Shown here: in pieces, positions 40,085 to 48,394 of the stretch
How positions within the stretch are numbered: the first letter of the stretch is position 1
Layout of the letters: each line of letters opens with the position of its first letter
NCBI RefSeq assembly: GCF_006716885.1
Contig: NZ_VFPU01000001.1
Location: forward strand, 2,232,001-2,296,000
Reading direction: 5' to 3'
Origin: Ornithinimicrobium humiphilum
GTDB taxonomy: Bacteria > Actinomycetota > Actinomycetes > Actinomycetales > Dermatophilaceae
DNA length: 64,000 nt
The notes under the pieces: model-generated
Databases searched by the model: none
Told to the model about the DNA's origin: nothing
What the model saw: the letters and a program-made list of their open reading frames with translations, nothing else
Made by a program: the position numbers and the translations under genes

Positions 40085-41251
40085 ATGACCTCCCCGCTCG
40101 TGCGCCGTATGCAGCCGTTCGGCACCACCGTCTTCGCGGAGATGACGCAGCGGGCGCTGCGCTTCGACGCGGTCAACCTCGGCCAGGGCTTCCCGGACAC
40201 CGACGGGCCGGCCGAGATGCGGGAGCTGGCGGCCGAGGGGCTGCGCGACGGGCTCAACCAGTACGCGCCGGCCCGGGGGCTGCCCGTGCTGCGCCAGGCG
40301 GTGGCGGAGCACCAGGACCGGTTCTACGGCATACCCCTGGACCCGGAGACGCAGGTGCTGGTCACCGTCGGTGCGACCGAGGCGATCGCGGCCGCCCTGC
40401 TGGCGCTGGTCGAGCCGGGTGACGAGGTGGTGGTCGTCGAGCCGTCCTACGACTCCTACGACGCCTCCATCGCGATGGCCGGCGGGGTCCGCCGCGCCGT
40501 GCCGCTGCGCTTCCCCGACCTGCACCTCGACCTGGACGCGGTCCGCGACGCCGTCACGCCCCGCACCCGCGTGCTGATGATCAACAGCCCGCACAACCCG
40601 ACCGGCAAGGTCTTCGACCGCGCCGAGCTGGAGGGGCTCGCCGCGATCGTGGCCGAGCACGACGACCTGATCGTGGTCTCCGACGAGGTCTACGAGCACC
40701 TGGTCTTCGACGGGCTGCAGCACGTCCCCTTCGCGACGCTCCCGGGGATGGCCGAGCGGACGCTGACGATCTCGTCGGTGGGCAAGACCTTCTCGCTCAC
40801 CGGCTGGAAGACCGGGTGGGTCACCGGGCCGGCGCCGCTGGTGGACGCCGTGGCCGCGGTCAAGCAGTTCCTCTCCTTCGTCGGGGTCACGCACGTGCAG
40901 CCCGCCGTGGCGCACGGGCTGCGGATGCCGGAGGAGTTCTTCACCGGCTTCGCCCGCGAGCTGCAGGGCAAGCGCGACGTCCTCGTGGAGGCGCTGAGCG
41001 ACATCGGGGTGCCGGTCTCCCCCTGCCAGGGCACCTACTTCGTCATCGCCGACTTCGCCCCGCACGGGGTCACCGACGCGGTCGACCTGTGCCGGCGGAT
41101 GCCCGAGGAGATCGGCGTCGTGGGCGTGCCGGTCTCGGTCTTCGTCTCCGACCCCGCACCCGTCGCCTCCCTCGTGCGCTTCGCCTTCTGCAAGAAGGAG
41201 GAGGTGCTCCGCGAGGCGGCGCGCCGCCTCCAGCGTCTCGGGAGCGCGTGA
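40085..41251 (+). CDS. Class I PLP-dependent aminotransferase
   Basis: 388 residues. NLGQGFPDTDGP, MINSPHNPTGKVFD, VVSDEVYEHLVFD and the PLP lysine in SSVGKTFSLTGWKTGW identify the fold. It resembles the kynurenine/methionine and DapC-like N-succinyldiaminopimelate aminotransferases; which reaction it catalyses cannot be settled. No dap gene is nearby. The GGTATGCCGT copy (reverse orientation) makes a rare Ile ATA codon at about residue 83. It is predicted leaderless. Confidence 0.85.
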   Translation: MTSPLVRRMQPFGTTVFAEMTQRALRFDAVNLGQGFPDTDGPAEMRELAAEGLRDGLNQYAPARGLPVLRQAVAEHQDRFYGIPLDPETQVLVTVGATEAIAAALLALVEPGDEVVVVEPSYDSYDASIAMAGGVRRAVPLRFPDLHLDLDAVRDAVTPRTRVLMINSPHNPTGKVFDRAELEGLAAIVAEHDDLIVVSDEVYEHLVFDGLQHVPFATLPGMAERTLTISSVGKTFSLTGWKTGWVTGPAPLVDAVAAVKQFLSFVGVTHVQPAVAHGLRMPEEFFTGFARELQGKRDVLVEALSDIGVPVSPCQGTYFVIADFAPHGVTDAVDLCRRMPEEIGVVGVPVSVFVSDPAPVASLVRFAFCKKEEVLREAARRLQRLGSA

Positions 41252-41257
41252 CAGCCT
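41252..41257 (+). promoter_or_regulatory. Weak -10 CAGCCT before micro-ORF at 41265
   Basis: A 7-nt spacer to ATG 41265. The hexamer matches only A2 and T6 of TANNNT. Confidence 0.3.
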
Positions 41258-41264
41258 GAGAGGT

Positions 41265-41309
41265 ATGCCGTCCCCCTCGCCGTCCCCCTCCGCCGGAGCC
41301 GTCCGGTGA
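41265..41309 (+). CDS. Predicted 14-codon upstream ORF, coupled to xerC
   Basis: ATG 41265 begins [14 protein letters not shown] and ends with a TGA that overlaps the GTG start of xerC as GTGA. The ATG lies within a GGTATGCCGT copy (41262-41271). The arrangement mirrors the 17-codon ORF before the EamA transporter. Expression is inferred only from layout. Confidence 0.4.
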   Translation: MPSPSPSPSAGAVR

Positions 41310-42214
41310 GGGACGCGGACGCCCTGCTCGCGGACTTCGAGCAGCACCTGCGGGACGAGAAGGGTCGGTCCGCCCACACGGTGCGGGCCTACCTCGGCGA
41401 CGTCGGCAGTCTCGTCGAGCACCTCGAGGAAGCGGGTGTCGAGCGGCTGTCGGAGGTGCGGCTGGCCGACCTGCGCGCCTGGCTCGGCGCCCAGGGCGCC
41501 GGCGGCGCCGCACGCTCGACGATCTCGCGCCGGGCCGCGGCGGTGCGCACCTTCTTCCGGTGGGCCGCCCGGACCGGCCGGGTCGAGACCGATCCTGCGG
41601 TGCGGCTCGCGGCTCCGGGCCGCGACAAGCACCTGCCCGGCGTGCTGCGCCAGGGCCAGGCCGAGGAGCTGATGGGCCTGGCCGCGGTCGCCTCCGACGA
41701 CGCCGACCCGGTCCACGTGCGCGACCGCGCCGTCCTCGAGCTCCTCTACGCCTCGGGGATGCGGGTCGGGGAGCTCACCGGCCTGGACGTCGACGACGTC
41801 GACCTCGGCGCGGGCACCGCGCGGGTGCTGGGCAAGGGCGCCAAGGAGCGGATCGTGCCCTTCGGCCGGCCCGCCGAGGAGGCGCTCAGGGCGTGGCTCG
41901 CGACCGGCCGCCCCCGGCTGGTCAACGAGGCCTCCGGACCGGCGCTCTTCCTCGGGCGACGTGGTCGGCGCCTGGACCAGCGCCAGGTGCGTTCGGCCCT
42001 GGAACGCCTGCTGCAGCACCTGCCCGACGCTCCGCACCTGGGCCCGCACGGGCTGCGCCACAGCGCCGCGACCCACCTGCTCGAGGGTGGCGCCGACCTG
42101 CGGACGGTGCAGGAGCTGCTGGGGCACAGCAGCCTGGCCACCACGCAGATCTACACCCACGTGTCGGTGGAACGGCTCCGCGCGGCCTACCAGCAGGCGC
42201 ACCCACGGGCCTGA
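41306..42214 (+). CDS. xerC: Tyrosine site-specific recombinase XerC
   Basis: 302 residues. An N-terminal SAM-like core-binding domain ([22 protein letters not shown]) is followed by the catalytic domain. The visible catalytic residues are Arg in [13 protein letters not shown], His-x-x-Arg in [10 protein letters not shown], His in [10 protein letters not shown] and the nucleophile Tyr in IYTHVS. XerC resolves chromosome dimers at dif with XerD. Its place near dprA and rpsB is common in actinobacteria. GTG 41306 overlaps the micro-ORF stop. Confidence 0.92.
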   Translation: MRDADALLADFEQHLRDEKGRSAHTVRAYLGDVGSLVEHLEEAGVERLSEVRLADLRAWLGAQGAGGAARSTISRRAAAVRTFFRWAARTGRVETDPAVRLAAPGRDKHLPGVLRQGQAEELMGLAAVASDDADPVHVRDRAVLELLYASGMRVGELTGLDVDDVDLGAGTARVLGKGAKERIVPFGRPAEEALRAWLATGRPRLVNEASGPALFLGRRGRRLDQRQVRSALERLLQHLPDAPHLGPHGLRHSAATHLLEGGADLRTVQELLGHSSLATTQIYTHVSVERLRAAYQQAHPRA

Positions 42215-42285
42215 GGCCGCTCCCGGTGGTCCGGCCGCGCGAGGTGGTCCGGGGCCGCGAACCGACGCACCGGGCGGGCGGGCCG

Positions 42286-42291
42286 TAGGGT
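42286..42291 (+). promoter_or_regulatory. -10 hexamer TAGGGT, leaderless start at 42298
   Basis: The TANNNT hexamer lies 6 nt before the ATG. Confidence 0.6.
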
Positions 42292-42297
42292 CGAGGG

Positions 42298-43050
42298 ATG
42301 GCCTGGGTGCACGCCGTGATCGACCTGCCGCCCGAGCTGGCCGCCACCGGCGCCCGGTTCTGGTCGTCCGTGCTGGGCTGGGCCCCGGGGCCGCCCTGGG
42401 AGGGTCACCCCGAGCTGCGCAGCCTCGAGCCCGCGGACGGGGACCCCTACGTGCACCTGCAGCAGATCGGCGGTCCGCCCCGCGTCCACCTCGACCTGGA
42501 CTCCCCGGACCCGGACCGCACCGTCGCCGCGGCCGTCGACGCGGGTGCGACGGTGGTCGGCCGCGCCCGGCGGTGGGTGGCGCTCCGCTCCCCCGGCGGG
42601 CTGCCGTTCTGCGTCGTGCACGGTCGGGATCGCGTCGCACCCGGCCCGGTGACCTGGCCCGACGGTCACCGCTCCCGGCTCGTGCAGGTGTGCGTCGACG
42701 CCCCTGCGGACCGCCACGAGGCGGAGAAGGCGTTCTGGCAGGACCTGCTGCCCGAGGGCCGGTGGGTCTCGTCGCCACCGTCGTCGGAGTTCGACGGGAA
42801 GTGGCACGACGACGCCGGGGCACCGGTGCAGCTGCTGTTCCAGCGCCTGGACGAGATCGGCGGGCCCGTGCGGGCCCACCTCGACCTGGGCACCGACGAC
42901 CGCGCGGCCGAGGTCGACCGGTTGGTGGCCCTCGGCGCCGAGGACGTCCGTCCCGGGCGCGGGTGGCACGTGCTGCGCGACCCGGCCGGTTCGGAGTTCT
43001 GCGTCACCGACAACTCGCCCGAGCAGGTGGCGCGCCGGCTCCTCGACTGA
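42298..43050 (+). CDS. Double-domain VOC (glyoxalase-like) protein
   Basis: 250 residues with two VOC half-domains. The first runs to about residue 110 (AVIDLPPELAATGARFWSSVLGW ... RVHLDL ... FCVVHG). The second follows from about 122 (VQVCVDAPADRHEAEKAFWQDLLP ... RAHLDLGTDD ... EFCVTDN). Such proteins bind or convert small molecules; the ligand is unknown. It is predicted leaderless and is convergent with a DinB-like gene. Confidence 0.8.
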   Translation: MAWVHAVIDLPPELAATGARFWSSVLGWAPGPPWEGHPELRSLEPADGDPYVHLQQIGGPPRVHLDLDSPDPDRTVAAAVDAGATVVGRARRWVALRSPGGLPFCVVHGRDRVAPGPVTWPDGHRSRLVQVCVDAPADRHEAEKAFWQDLLPEGRWVSSPPSSEFDGKWHDDAGAPVQLLFQRLDEIGGPVRAHLDLGTDDRAAEVDRLVALGAEDVRPGRGWHVLRDPAGSEFCVTDNSPEQVARRLLD

Positions 43051-43079
43051 CGGACCGACGCCGAGGAGCCGGTTCGCCG

Positions 43080-43655
43080 TCAGCGACCGAGCCCGTGGGC
43101 CCAGAGGTCGCGCAACAGCGCCACCTCGGCCAGGTGGTGGATGGTCTCGCGGTTGATATGGAGGACCAGCTCGATCATGGGGTGCTCGGCCCACGGCCCC
43201 TCGGCCGGTCCCACCGGGCGGTCGAGCGCCTCGGGGGTCAGGGCCACCACCCCGGCCGACCACGCCGCGTAGGCCTCGTCGAGCTGGGCCAGGGCCTCGG
43301 CCGCGGTCCCCGCGTAGGCCCAGGTCTGCGGATCGGTGGGCGGGCCGCCGAAGTGCGAGTGCGCCCGGGCACCGAGCACGCCCCCGATGACGTGACCGAG
43401 CCGCCAGGCGATCGTCGTGACGGGCACCGGCTCCGGCTCCGGGTCGGAGAAGTCCAGAAGCCACTCCCCCGACCCCAGCCGGTCGGTCACGCCGGCGGGC
43501 GCTGGCTCGTCACGACGTCGAAGGCTCCACGAGCGGGGGGCGGGCTCCCAGAGGTACTCCTCGTCGGTGAGGCCGTCGAGGCGTGGCCGTGCGGCGACCT
43601 TCCAGTGCCAGTCGAGCTGCTCGTGCAGGTGGTGGATCAGGTCATGGGGGCCCAT
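43080..43655 (-). CDS. DinB-like protein, possibly the C-terminal half of a fusion
   Basis: 191 residues from ATG 43655 (MGPHDLIHHLHEQLDWHW). DinB-type four-helix bundle with possible metal His residues in the first helix, RLGHVIGGVLGARAH and LHINRETIHHLAEVALLRDL (HxxxHxxE-like). The frame stays open upstream and contains the missing end of the adjacent SRPBCC domain. If one base were restored near 43835, a single SRPBCC-DinB protein would result. Function unknown. Confidence 0.65.
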   Translation of the reverse strand: MGPHDLIHHLHEQLDWHWKVAARPRLDGLTDEEYLWEPAPRSWSLRRRDEPAPAGVTDRLGSGEWLLDFSDPEPEPVPVTTIAWRLGHVIGGVLGARAHSHFGGPPTDPQTWAYAGTAAEALAQLDEAYAAWSAGVVALTPEALDRPVGPAEGPWAEHPMIELVLHINRETIHHLAEVALLRDLWAHGLGR

Positions 43656-43675
43656 GGGCCCCGCGCCGCCGGTGC

Positions 43676-44212
43676 TCACCCCGCCACCGGCCCCTCTGCA
43701 CCCCCTGGAGGTGGCGGCGTCCGTGCCGGCGCCCGTCCCGCCCTGTCCAGCCGCCAGCTCCTCCGCCAGCACCGCCAGCCGGTCGACGGAGGCGAGCAGG
43801 CGTTCGTGCGTCGTCGCCCGAGCACGCGCGAACCGGTGGGGTCGTGCAGCTCGCTCCAGTCGTAGGTGTGCGTGACCCGCGTGAGCCCGTCGCCCAGCTG
43901 CTCCAGCTCCCAGCGCCAGAGGTGCCCGGCCGGCTCCTGGCCGGGCTCCGCCGGGCGCCAGGCGATCAGCCGCCCCTCGGCGAACTCCACGACGTGGTTC
44001 TCCCGCACCATCGCCTGGTTGGTGATCACCATCGTGAAGACGTCCCCGACGGCTGTGACGCGCTGGCCCGTCTCGGCCTCGGCGAGGTTGTCGTTGCCGT
44101 CCCAGCGCGGCTGCTGCGACGGGTCGGCGATCAGCTCGAAGATCGTCCCCGGCGGTGCCGCCACCGCCCGTGACGCGCTGACCACCTGCTGCTCCCGACC
44201 GTCCTCGCTCAT
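43676..44212 (-). CDS. SRPBCC (polyketide cyclase-like) protein, apparent frameshift near the 3' end
   Basis: The frame from ATG 44212 gives FELIADPSQQPRWDGNDN, VVEFAEGRLIAWRP and RWELEQLGDGLTRVTHTYDW, a typical SRPBCC lipid/aromatic-binding domain. After DWSELHDPT (near 43840) the frame turns into Arg/Pro-rich sequence. The neighbouring frame instead reads RFARARATTHERLLASVDRLA, the expected C-terminal helix. One base appears to be missing around 43833-43842. TTGCAT lies 6 nt upstream of the ATG. Confidence 0.6.
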   Translation of the reverse strand: MSEDGREQQVVSASRAVAAPPGTIFELIADPSQQPRWDGNDNLAEAETGQRVTAVGDVFTMVITNQAMVRENHVVEFAEGRLIAWRPAEPGQEPAGHLWRWELEQLGDGLTRVTHTYDWSELHDPTGSRVLGRRRTNACSPPSTGWRCWRRSWRLDRAGRAPARTPPPPGGAEGPVAG

Positions 44213-44218
44213 GCCTCC

Positions 44219-44224
44219 ATGCAA
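44219..44224 (-). promoter_or_regulatory. Possible -10 TTGCAT, leaderless start at 44212
   Basis: A 6-nt spacer to the ATG. GGAGG also occurs but only 1 nt from the start codon, too close to act as an SD. Confidence 0.35.
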
Positions 44225-44229
44225 GCACG

Positions 44230-44928
44230 TCAGCCCCCTCCCTGTCCGGCGATCGGCAGGAGCGAGAGCTCGACCGGCTCGAGGAGGAGCAGCGGGTCGA
44301 CGTAGCTGTCCCGCCCGGTCCGGGCCCCCAGGTGCAGGCAGTCGGCCAGCAGGCAGTGACCACCCGTGCCGAGATGACCGAGCCGCTCGCCCCTGCCGAC
44401 GCGCGATCCCGCGGGGGCCCCGTCGGTGACGGGCTGGTAGGTGCTGCGGAGCCCGCTTGCGTGGTCGACCGAGACGACGCCGACGCCTGCGACGGTCCCG
44501 CTGAAGGCGACGACCCCGGCGTCGACGGCCCGGACCGGCTCGCCCGCCACCCCGGCCAGGTCGATGCCCCGGTGGCCGGCCCCCCAGCGATGCTCCGGCG
44601 GGTCGAAGGTGCGCGCGACGGGTGGGCGCCCGAAGAGGGGCCAGTCCCAGACGGTGGTGCGTCGTGAGTCGGACGAGAAGGCGTGCCGGGGCGACTCCAC
44701 CCGCAGGCCGAGGACGGCGGAGGTCGCGCCGGCCTGGCGTGCCACCTCGGACGTCCCTCCGCCATCCTCCGCCACCGGAGGTCGTGCGCCGTGGTTCGTC
44801 GCCACCGCCGGCGGCGGCGTCCCGGGGACCGTCACCGCATCCCCGACCGTCTGGAGGGCGAGCGCCGCCACCAGGGCCAGTGCCCGGCCCACGCTTCTGG
44901 TCCCGGCAGGGGTCGTTGCCCGTCTCAT
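44230..44928 (-). CDS. Secreted M23 family peptidoglycan peptidase
   Basis: 232 residues with an N-terminal signal sequence (GRALALVAALALQTVGDAV). The LytM/M23 domain runs from about residue 90: RFDPPEHRWGAGHRGIDLAG with zinc His/Asp, VVAFSGTVAGVGVVSVDHASGL and LADCLHLGART. It probably trims or binds the cell wall. ATG 44928 overlaps the dprA stop (ATGA), ending the chain yraN-comM-dprA-M23. Confidence 0.85.
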   Translation of the reverse strand: MRRATTPAGTRSVGRALALVAALALQTVGDAVTVPGTPPPAVATNHGARPPVAEDGGGTSEVARQAGATSAVLGLRVESPRHAFSSDSRRTTVWDWPLFGRPPVARTFDPPEHRWGAGHRGIDLAGVAGEPVRAVDAGVVAFSGTVAGVGVVSVDHASGLRSTYQPVTDGAPAGSRVGRGERLGHLGTGGHCLLADCLHLGARTGRDSYVDPLLLLEPVELSLLPIAGQGGG

Positions 44929-46052
44929 CGCCCACCCGCCCGTCGCCAGCCGTCGAGCAGCTGCTCGGCCAGTCCGCGCTCCTCGAGCTCGCAGAGGGCG
45001 ACGAGCACGTCGGACACCCCCAGACCGGCCCGCACCATCAGCTCGTCGACGCTGACCGAGGCTCGGGGCCGCAGCCACTGCCACACCCGCTTGGTCTCCT
45101 CGGGCAGACCGTCCTCGGGACGCACCTCGCCCCGGCGGACGGGCGCCAGGTCGTCGCCGATCCGGCCGACGAGCTCGGCGACCTCGGCCGCGTCGGTGAC
45201 GAGCGTGGCACCGAGACGCACCTCCTCGTGGCAGCCCGAGGACATGACGCTCGTGACCGGTCCCGGCACGGCCATGTGGTGGCGACCCAGCTCGCGGGCG
45301 ATCTTGGCGGTGGTGCGGGCGCCGGACCGCACGTTGGCCTCCACCACGACCGTGCCGGGGGTGACGGCGGCGATGATCCGGTTGCGGGCCAGGAAGCGCA
45401 TCCTGGCCGGTGCTCCGCCCGGCGGTGTCTCGCTCAGGACGCAGCCGGTGTCGGCGATGCCGGACAGCAGCCCGGCGTTGGCCCGGGGGTAGGGCACGTC
45501 CACGCCGCCGGCGAGGACGGCGACCGTGGTGCCGCCCGCCCGCAGCGCGCCCCGGTGCGCGGCAGCGTCGATGCCGTAGGCGGCGCCCGAGACCACGGCG
45601 AATCCCCGCTCCGCCAGCTCGAAGGCCATCCGGGTCGCGACCTCGTCGCCGTAGGCGGTGCTCGCCCTGGCCCCGACGAGGGCGACGCTCCTGCCGGCCC
45701 AGTCCGCGGGTGCGGCCGGCCCACGGACCCAGAGGCACCACGGCGGGTCCTCGAGGTCGTCCAGACCGGTTGGCCAGTCGGCGTCCTCGGGGGTGAGCAC
45801 CCGCAGCCCCAGCGCCCGGCAGATCTGGTCGTCGTCCACGGCCTGTGCCCTGGGCAGCCGGGTCCGGAGCCGCTCCAGCCCGACCCCGTCGGGGGTGCGG
45901 CCGTCGTGGATGGCGTAGCCGACCAGGTCGAGGACGCCGTAGGTGGCCACCAGCCGCCGGACCACGTCGTCGTAGGGCTCGGCGATGCGGGCCAGCAGCA
46001 TGCGGGCCTTGCGCTCCCCCAGCCGGGCTCCGGCCCCGTCCGTCCCGGTCAT
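44925..46052 (-). CDS. dprA: DNA processing protein DprA
   Basis: 375 residues. It protects incoming single-stranded DNA and loads RecA during natural transformation; it is also kept in many non-competent bacteria. The Rossmann-like core shows VALVGARASTAYGDEVA, VSGAAYGIDAAAHRGAL, AGGVDVPYPRAN and VVEANVRSGARTTAKIA. A C-terminal winged-helix of about 60 residues follows. ATG 46052 overlaps the comM stop (ATGA). Confidence 0.93.
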   Translation of the reverse strand: MTGTDGAGARLGERKARMLLARIAEPYDDVVRRLVATYGVLDLVGYAIHDGRTPDGVGLERLRTRLPRAQAVDDDQICRALGLRVLTPEDADWPTGLDDLEDPPWCLWVRGPAAPADWAGRSVALVGARASTAYGDEVATRMAFELAERGFAVVSGAAYGIDAAAHRGALRAGGTTVAVLAGGVDVPYPRANAGLLSGIADTGCVLSETPPGGAPARMRFLARNRIIAAVTPGTVVVEANVRSGARTTAKIARELGRHHMAVPGPVTSVMSSGCHEEVRLGATLVTDAAEVAELVGRIGDDLAPVRRGEVRPEDGLPEETKRVWQWLRPRASVSVDELMVRAGLGVSDVLVALCELEERGLAEQLLDGWRRAGGR

Positions 46053-47578
46053 GCCGCCTTCACCCCCTCGGCCTCGCGCATGTGCAGGGCGTGCCGCACG
46101 TGCGGGTAGCGCGGGCGCTCGACGCCCTCCAGATCCGCGAGGGTCCAGGCCACGCGCAGGCAGCGGTCCAGCCCGCGCAGCGTGAGCGTCCCTCGGTCGA
46201 GCGCGTCGTCCAGCGGCCTGCGGTCGGCCGCTGCCAGCTGCCACGGTCCCTGCCGCAGCGCCGACCCGGGCGCCTGGGCGTTGACGCCCCACGGCTGGCC
46301 GCGCCACCGGCGCGCCTGGCGTTCGCGTGCCCTGCGCACCCGGGCGGCGACCACCTCGGTGTGCTCGCCGGGGCCGCCGGCGAGGTCGGCCCGCGCGACC
46401 GGCTGCACGGCGACCTTGATGTCCACCCGGTCCAGCAGGGGGCCGGACAGGCGCGAGAGGTAGCCGGCCCTCCGGGCGGGCGGGCAGATGCACCGGCCGT
46501 TGCCGCCGCCGCACGGGCAGGGGTTGGCGGCGAGGACGAGCTGGAAGCGGGCCGGCAGGCGGACGTGCCGGTCGGCGCGGGCGATGACGACCTCACCGGA
46601 CTCCAGCGGCTGACGCAGCCCGTCCAGCACGTCGCGACGGAACTCGGGCGCCTCGTCAAGGAAGAGGACTCCCCGATGGGCCCGCGAGACCGCTCCGGGC
46701 CGGACCGCGCCCGACCCGCCGCCGATGACTGCCGCCATCGAGGCGCTGTGGTGCGGCGCCACGAACTGCGGGGTGGTGACCAGCGCGTCCCCGCCGGGCA
46801 GCAGCCCCAGCACCGAGTGGACCGAGGTGACCGCGAGCGCGTCGTCCTGGGCCAGGCTCGGCAGCAGGCCGGGAAGCCGCTCGGCGAGCATCGTCTTGCC
46901 CGCGCCGGGCGGACCGACCAGCAGCAGGTTGTGACCCCCGGCGGCCGCCACCTCCAGGGCGGAACGGGCGACCGCCTGCCCGACGACGTCGCGCAGGTCG
47001 GGAAGACGGGCAGGCTCGACCGGTGCGGGCTCGGGCAGCTGCCCGCCGGGGTCGAGCCCGGCCGCGCGCGCCTCGTAGGTGCGCTGCACGTCGCGCAGGG
47101 TGCGCACCGGATGGACCCGTACCCCGGTGACCAGCGCCGCCTCCCGCGCAGCCTGGACCGGGACCACGACCTCCTCGAAACCGGCCTGCGCGGCCGCCGC
47201 CACCATCGGCAGCACCCCCGTGACCGGGCGCACCTCGCCCTCGAGGCCGACCTCGCCGATGTGGACCGTGCGAGACACGAGGTCGGGGTCGAGGTGGTCC
47301 TCGGACGCCAGCAGCGCGGCGGCGACCGCGAGGTCGAGGCCGCTGCCCACCTTGGGCAGGCCGGCGGGGCTGAGGTTCACGGTCCAGCGGCCCTGCGGGA
47401 GCGTCACCCCCAGGTTGCGGATGGCGGGTCGCACGCGGTCGGGGGCCTGGCGGCAGGCGCTGTCAGCCAGGCCGCTGACGACGAAGACCGGCAGACCCGA
47501 GCTGCACTGGGCCTCGACGGTCACCACCCGCCCCTCGACGCCGGAGAGCGTCACCCCGCGCGCCTGCGCGAAGCCCAT
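46049..47578 (-). CDS. comM: ComM/YifB AAA+ helicase (Mg-chelatase-like)
   Basis: 509 residues. An N-terminal Lon-like domain (SGLPVFVVSGLADSA, NLSPAGLPKVGSGLDLA) precedes the AAA+ core: Walker A GPPGAGKTMLAE, Walker B GVLFLDEAPEF. A cysteine cluster (PCPCGGGNGRCICPP) and a C-terminal helical domain follow. ComM is a branch-migration helicase for integrating transforming DNA in Vibrio. ATG 47578 overlaps the yraN stop (ATGA). Confidence 0.93.
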   Translation of the reverse strand: MGFAQARGVTLSGVEGRVVTVEAQCSSGLPVFVVSGLADSACRQAPDRVRPAIRNLGVTLPQGRWTVNLSPAGLPKVGSGLDLAVAAALLASEDHLDPDLVSRTVHIGEVGLEGEVRPVTGVLPMVAAAAQAGFEEVVVPVQAAREAALVTGVRVHPVRTLRDVQRTYEARAAGLDPGGQLPEPAPVEPARLPDLRDVVGQAVARSALEVAAAGGHNLLLVGPPGAGKTMLAERLPGLLPSLAQDDALAVTSVHSVLGLLPGGDALVTTPQFVAPHHSASMAAVIGGGSGAVRPGAVSRAHRGVLFLDEAPEFRRDVLDGLRQPLESGEVVIARADRHVRLPARFQLVLAANPCPCGGGNGRCICPPARRAGYLSRLSGPLLDRVDIKVAVQPVARADLAGGPGEHTEVVAARVRRARERQARRWRGQPWGVNAQAPGSALRQGPWQLAAADRRPLDDALDRGTLTLRGLDRCLRVAWTLADLEGVERPRYPHVRHALHMREAEGVKAA

Positions 47579-47955
47579 CAGGCCACCGCCTCGAGGTGCT
47601 CCAGCCGCGGCTCGCCGTCCGGTGGCGCCAGGACGGCCACGAGGTCGATGCGGAACCGTCCGGGGCGCACCTCGTGCGCGGCCTGCCAGGCCCACGCGAG
47701 CACGCGCAGCCTCCGGGCCTTGGCGTGGCCCACCGCCTCCAGCGGGCCGCCCAGTCGGGTCGAGCGCCGCGTCTTGACCTCGACGAAGACCAGCTCCCCG
47801 TCGGGGTCGCGCGCCACGACGTCGATCTCCCCCTCGCGGCACCGCCAGTTGCGGTCCACCACCTGCCAGCCCAGCGCCTCCAGGTGCGCGCAGGCGAGCT
47901 CCTCGCCCCGGTCGCCCACCGCGCGCGCCTGGCGCCACGGCATACCTGTGCCCAT
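47578..47955 (-). CDS. yraN: UPF0102 family endonuclease-like protein YraN
   Basis: 125 residues; PD-(D/E)xK nuclease-like fold with Glu in REGEIDVVARD and the EVK of LVFVEVKTRR. The family has been linked to DNA processing and recombination. ATG 47955 was chosen over an upstream ATG because GAGGAGGGG ends 4 nt before it. A GGTATGCCGT copy lies in the fourth to sixth codons. It is the first gene of the yraN-comM-dprA-M23 unit. Confidence 0.88.
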   Translation of the reverse strand: MGTGMPWRQARAVGDRGEELACAHLEALGWQVVDRNWRCREGEIDVVARDPDGELVFVEVKTRRSTRLGGPLEAVGHAKARRLRVLAWAWQAAHEVRPGRFRIDLVAVLAPPDGEPRLEHLEAVA

Positions 47956-48019
47956 GTGTCCCCTCCTCGACGACGAATGTCCTCGAGCCAACCGGGCACG
48001 GGAGGGCCGGACAACGCAC

Positions 48020-48052
48020 GACCCCCGGTCCTGTGGACGCAGGCCGGGGGTC
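48020..48052 (-). terminator. Terminator after the lepB-rnhB-DUF2469 unit
   Basis: A stem of 13 bp with one bulge (GACCCCCGGTCCTG / CAGGCCGGGGGTC) and a 6-nt loop, 22 bp after the DUF2469 stop. Confidence 0.65.
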
Positions 48053-48073
48053 GGGGTGGGATGTGTGCGGCTC

Positions 48074-48394
48074 TCAGCCGCCGAAGGACCCCTTGGGGAT
48101 CTCGAGGTCCGACTTCGCCAGCTCCTCGACGTTGACGTCCTTGAAGGTGATGACGCGGACCTTCTTGACGAAGCGGGCCGGGCGGTAGACGTCCCACACC
48201 CAGGCGTCCGCCATCGTCACCTCGAACCACGTCTCGCCCCCGCCGGTGCGCACCTGGACGTCGACCTCGTTGCACAGGTAGAACCTGCGCTCGGTCTCCA
48301 CCACGTGCGAGAACAGACCGACCACGTCGCGGTACTCGCGGTAGAGCGCGAGCTCCATGTCGGTCTCGTACCGCTCCAGGTCCTCGGCGCTCAC
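48074..48394 (-). CDS. DUF2469 family protein
   Basis: 106 residues, strongly conserved in actinobacteria downstream of rnh[35 protein letters not shown] and [20 protein letters not shown] are characteristic. The function is unknown. GTG 48394 overlaps the rnhB stop (GTGA) and has GGAAGGAG 7 nt upstream. Confidence 0.9.
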   Translation of the reverse strand: MSAEDLERYETDMELALYREYRDVVGLFSHVVETERRFYLCNEVDVQVRTGGGETWFEVTMADAWVWDVYRPARFVKKVRVITFKDVNVEELAKSDLEIPKGSFGG

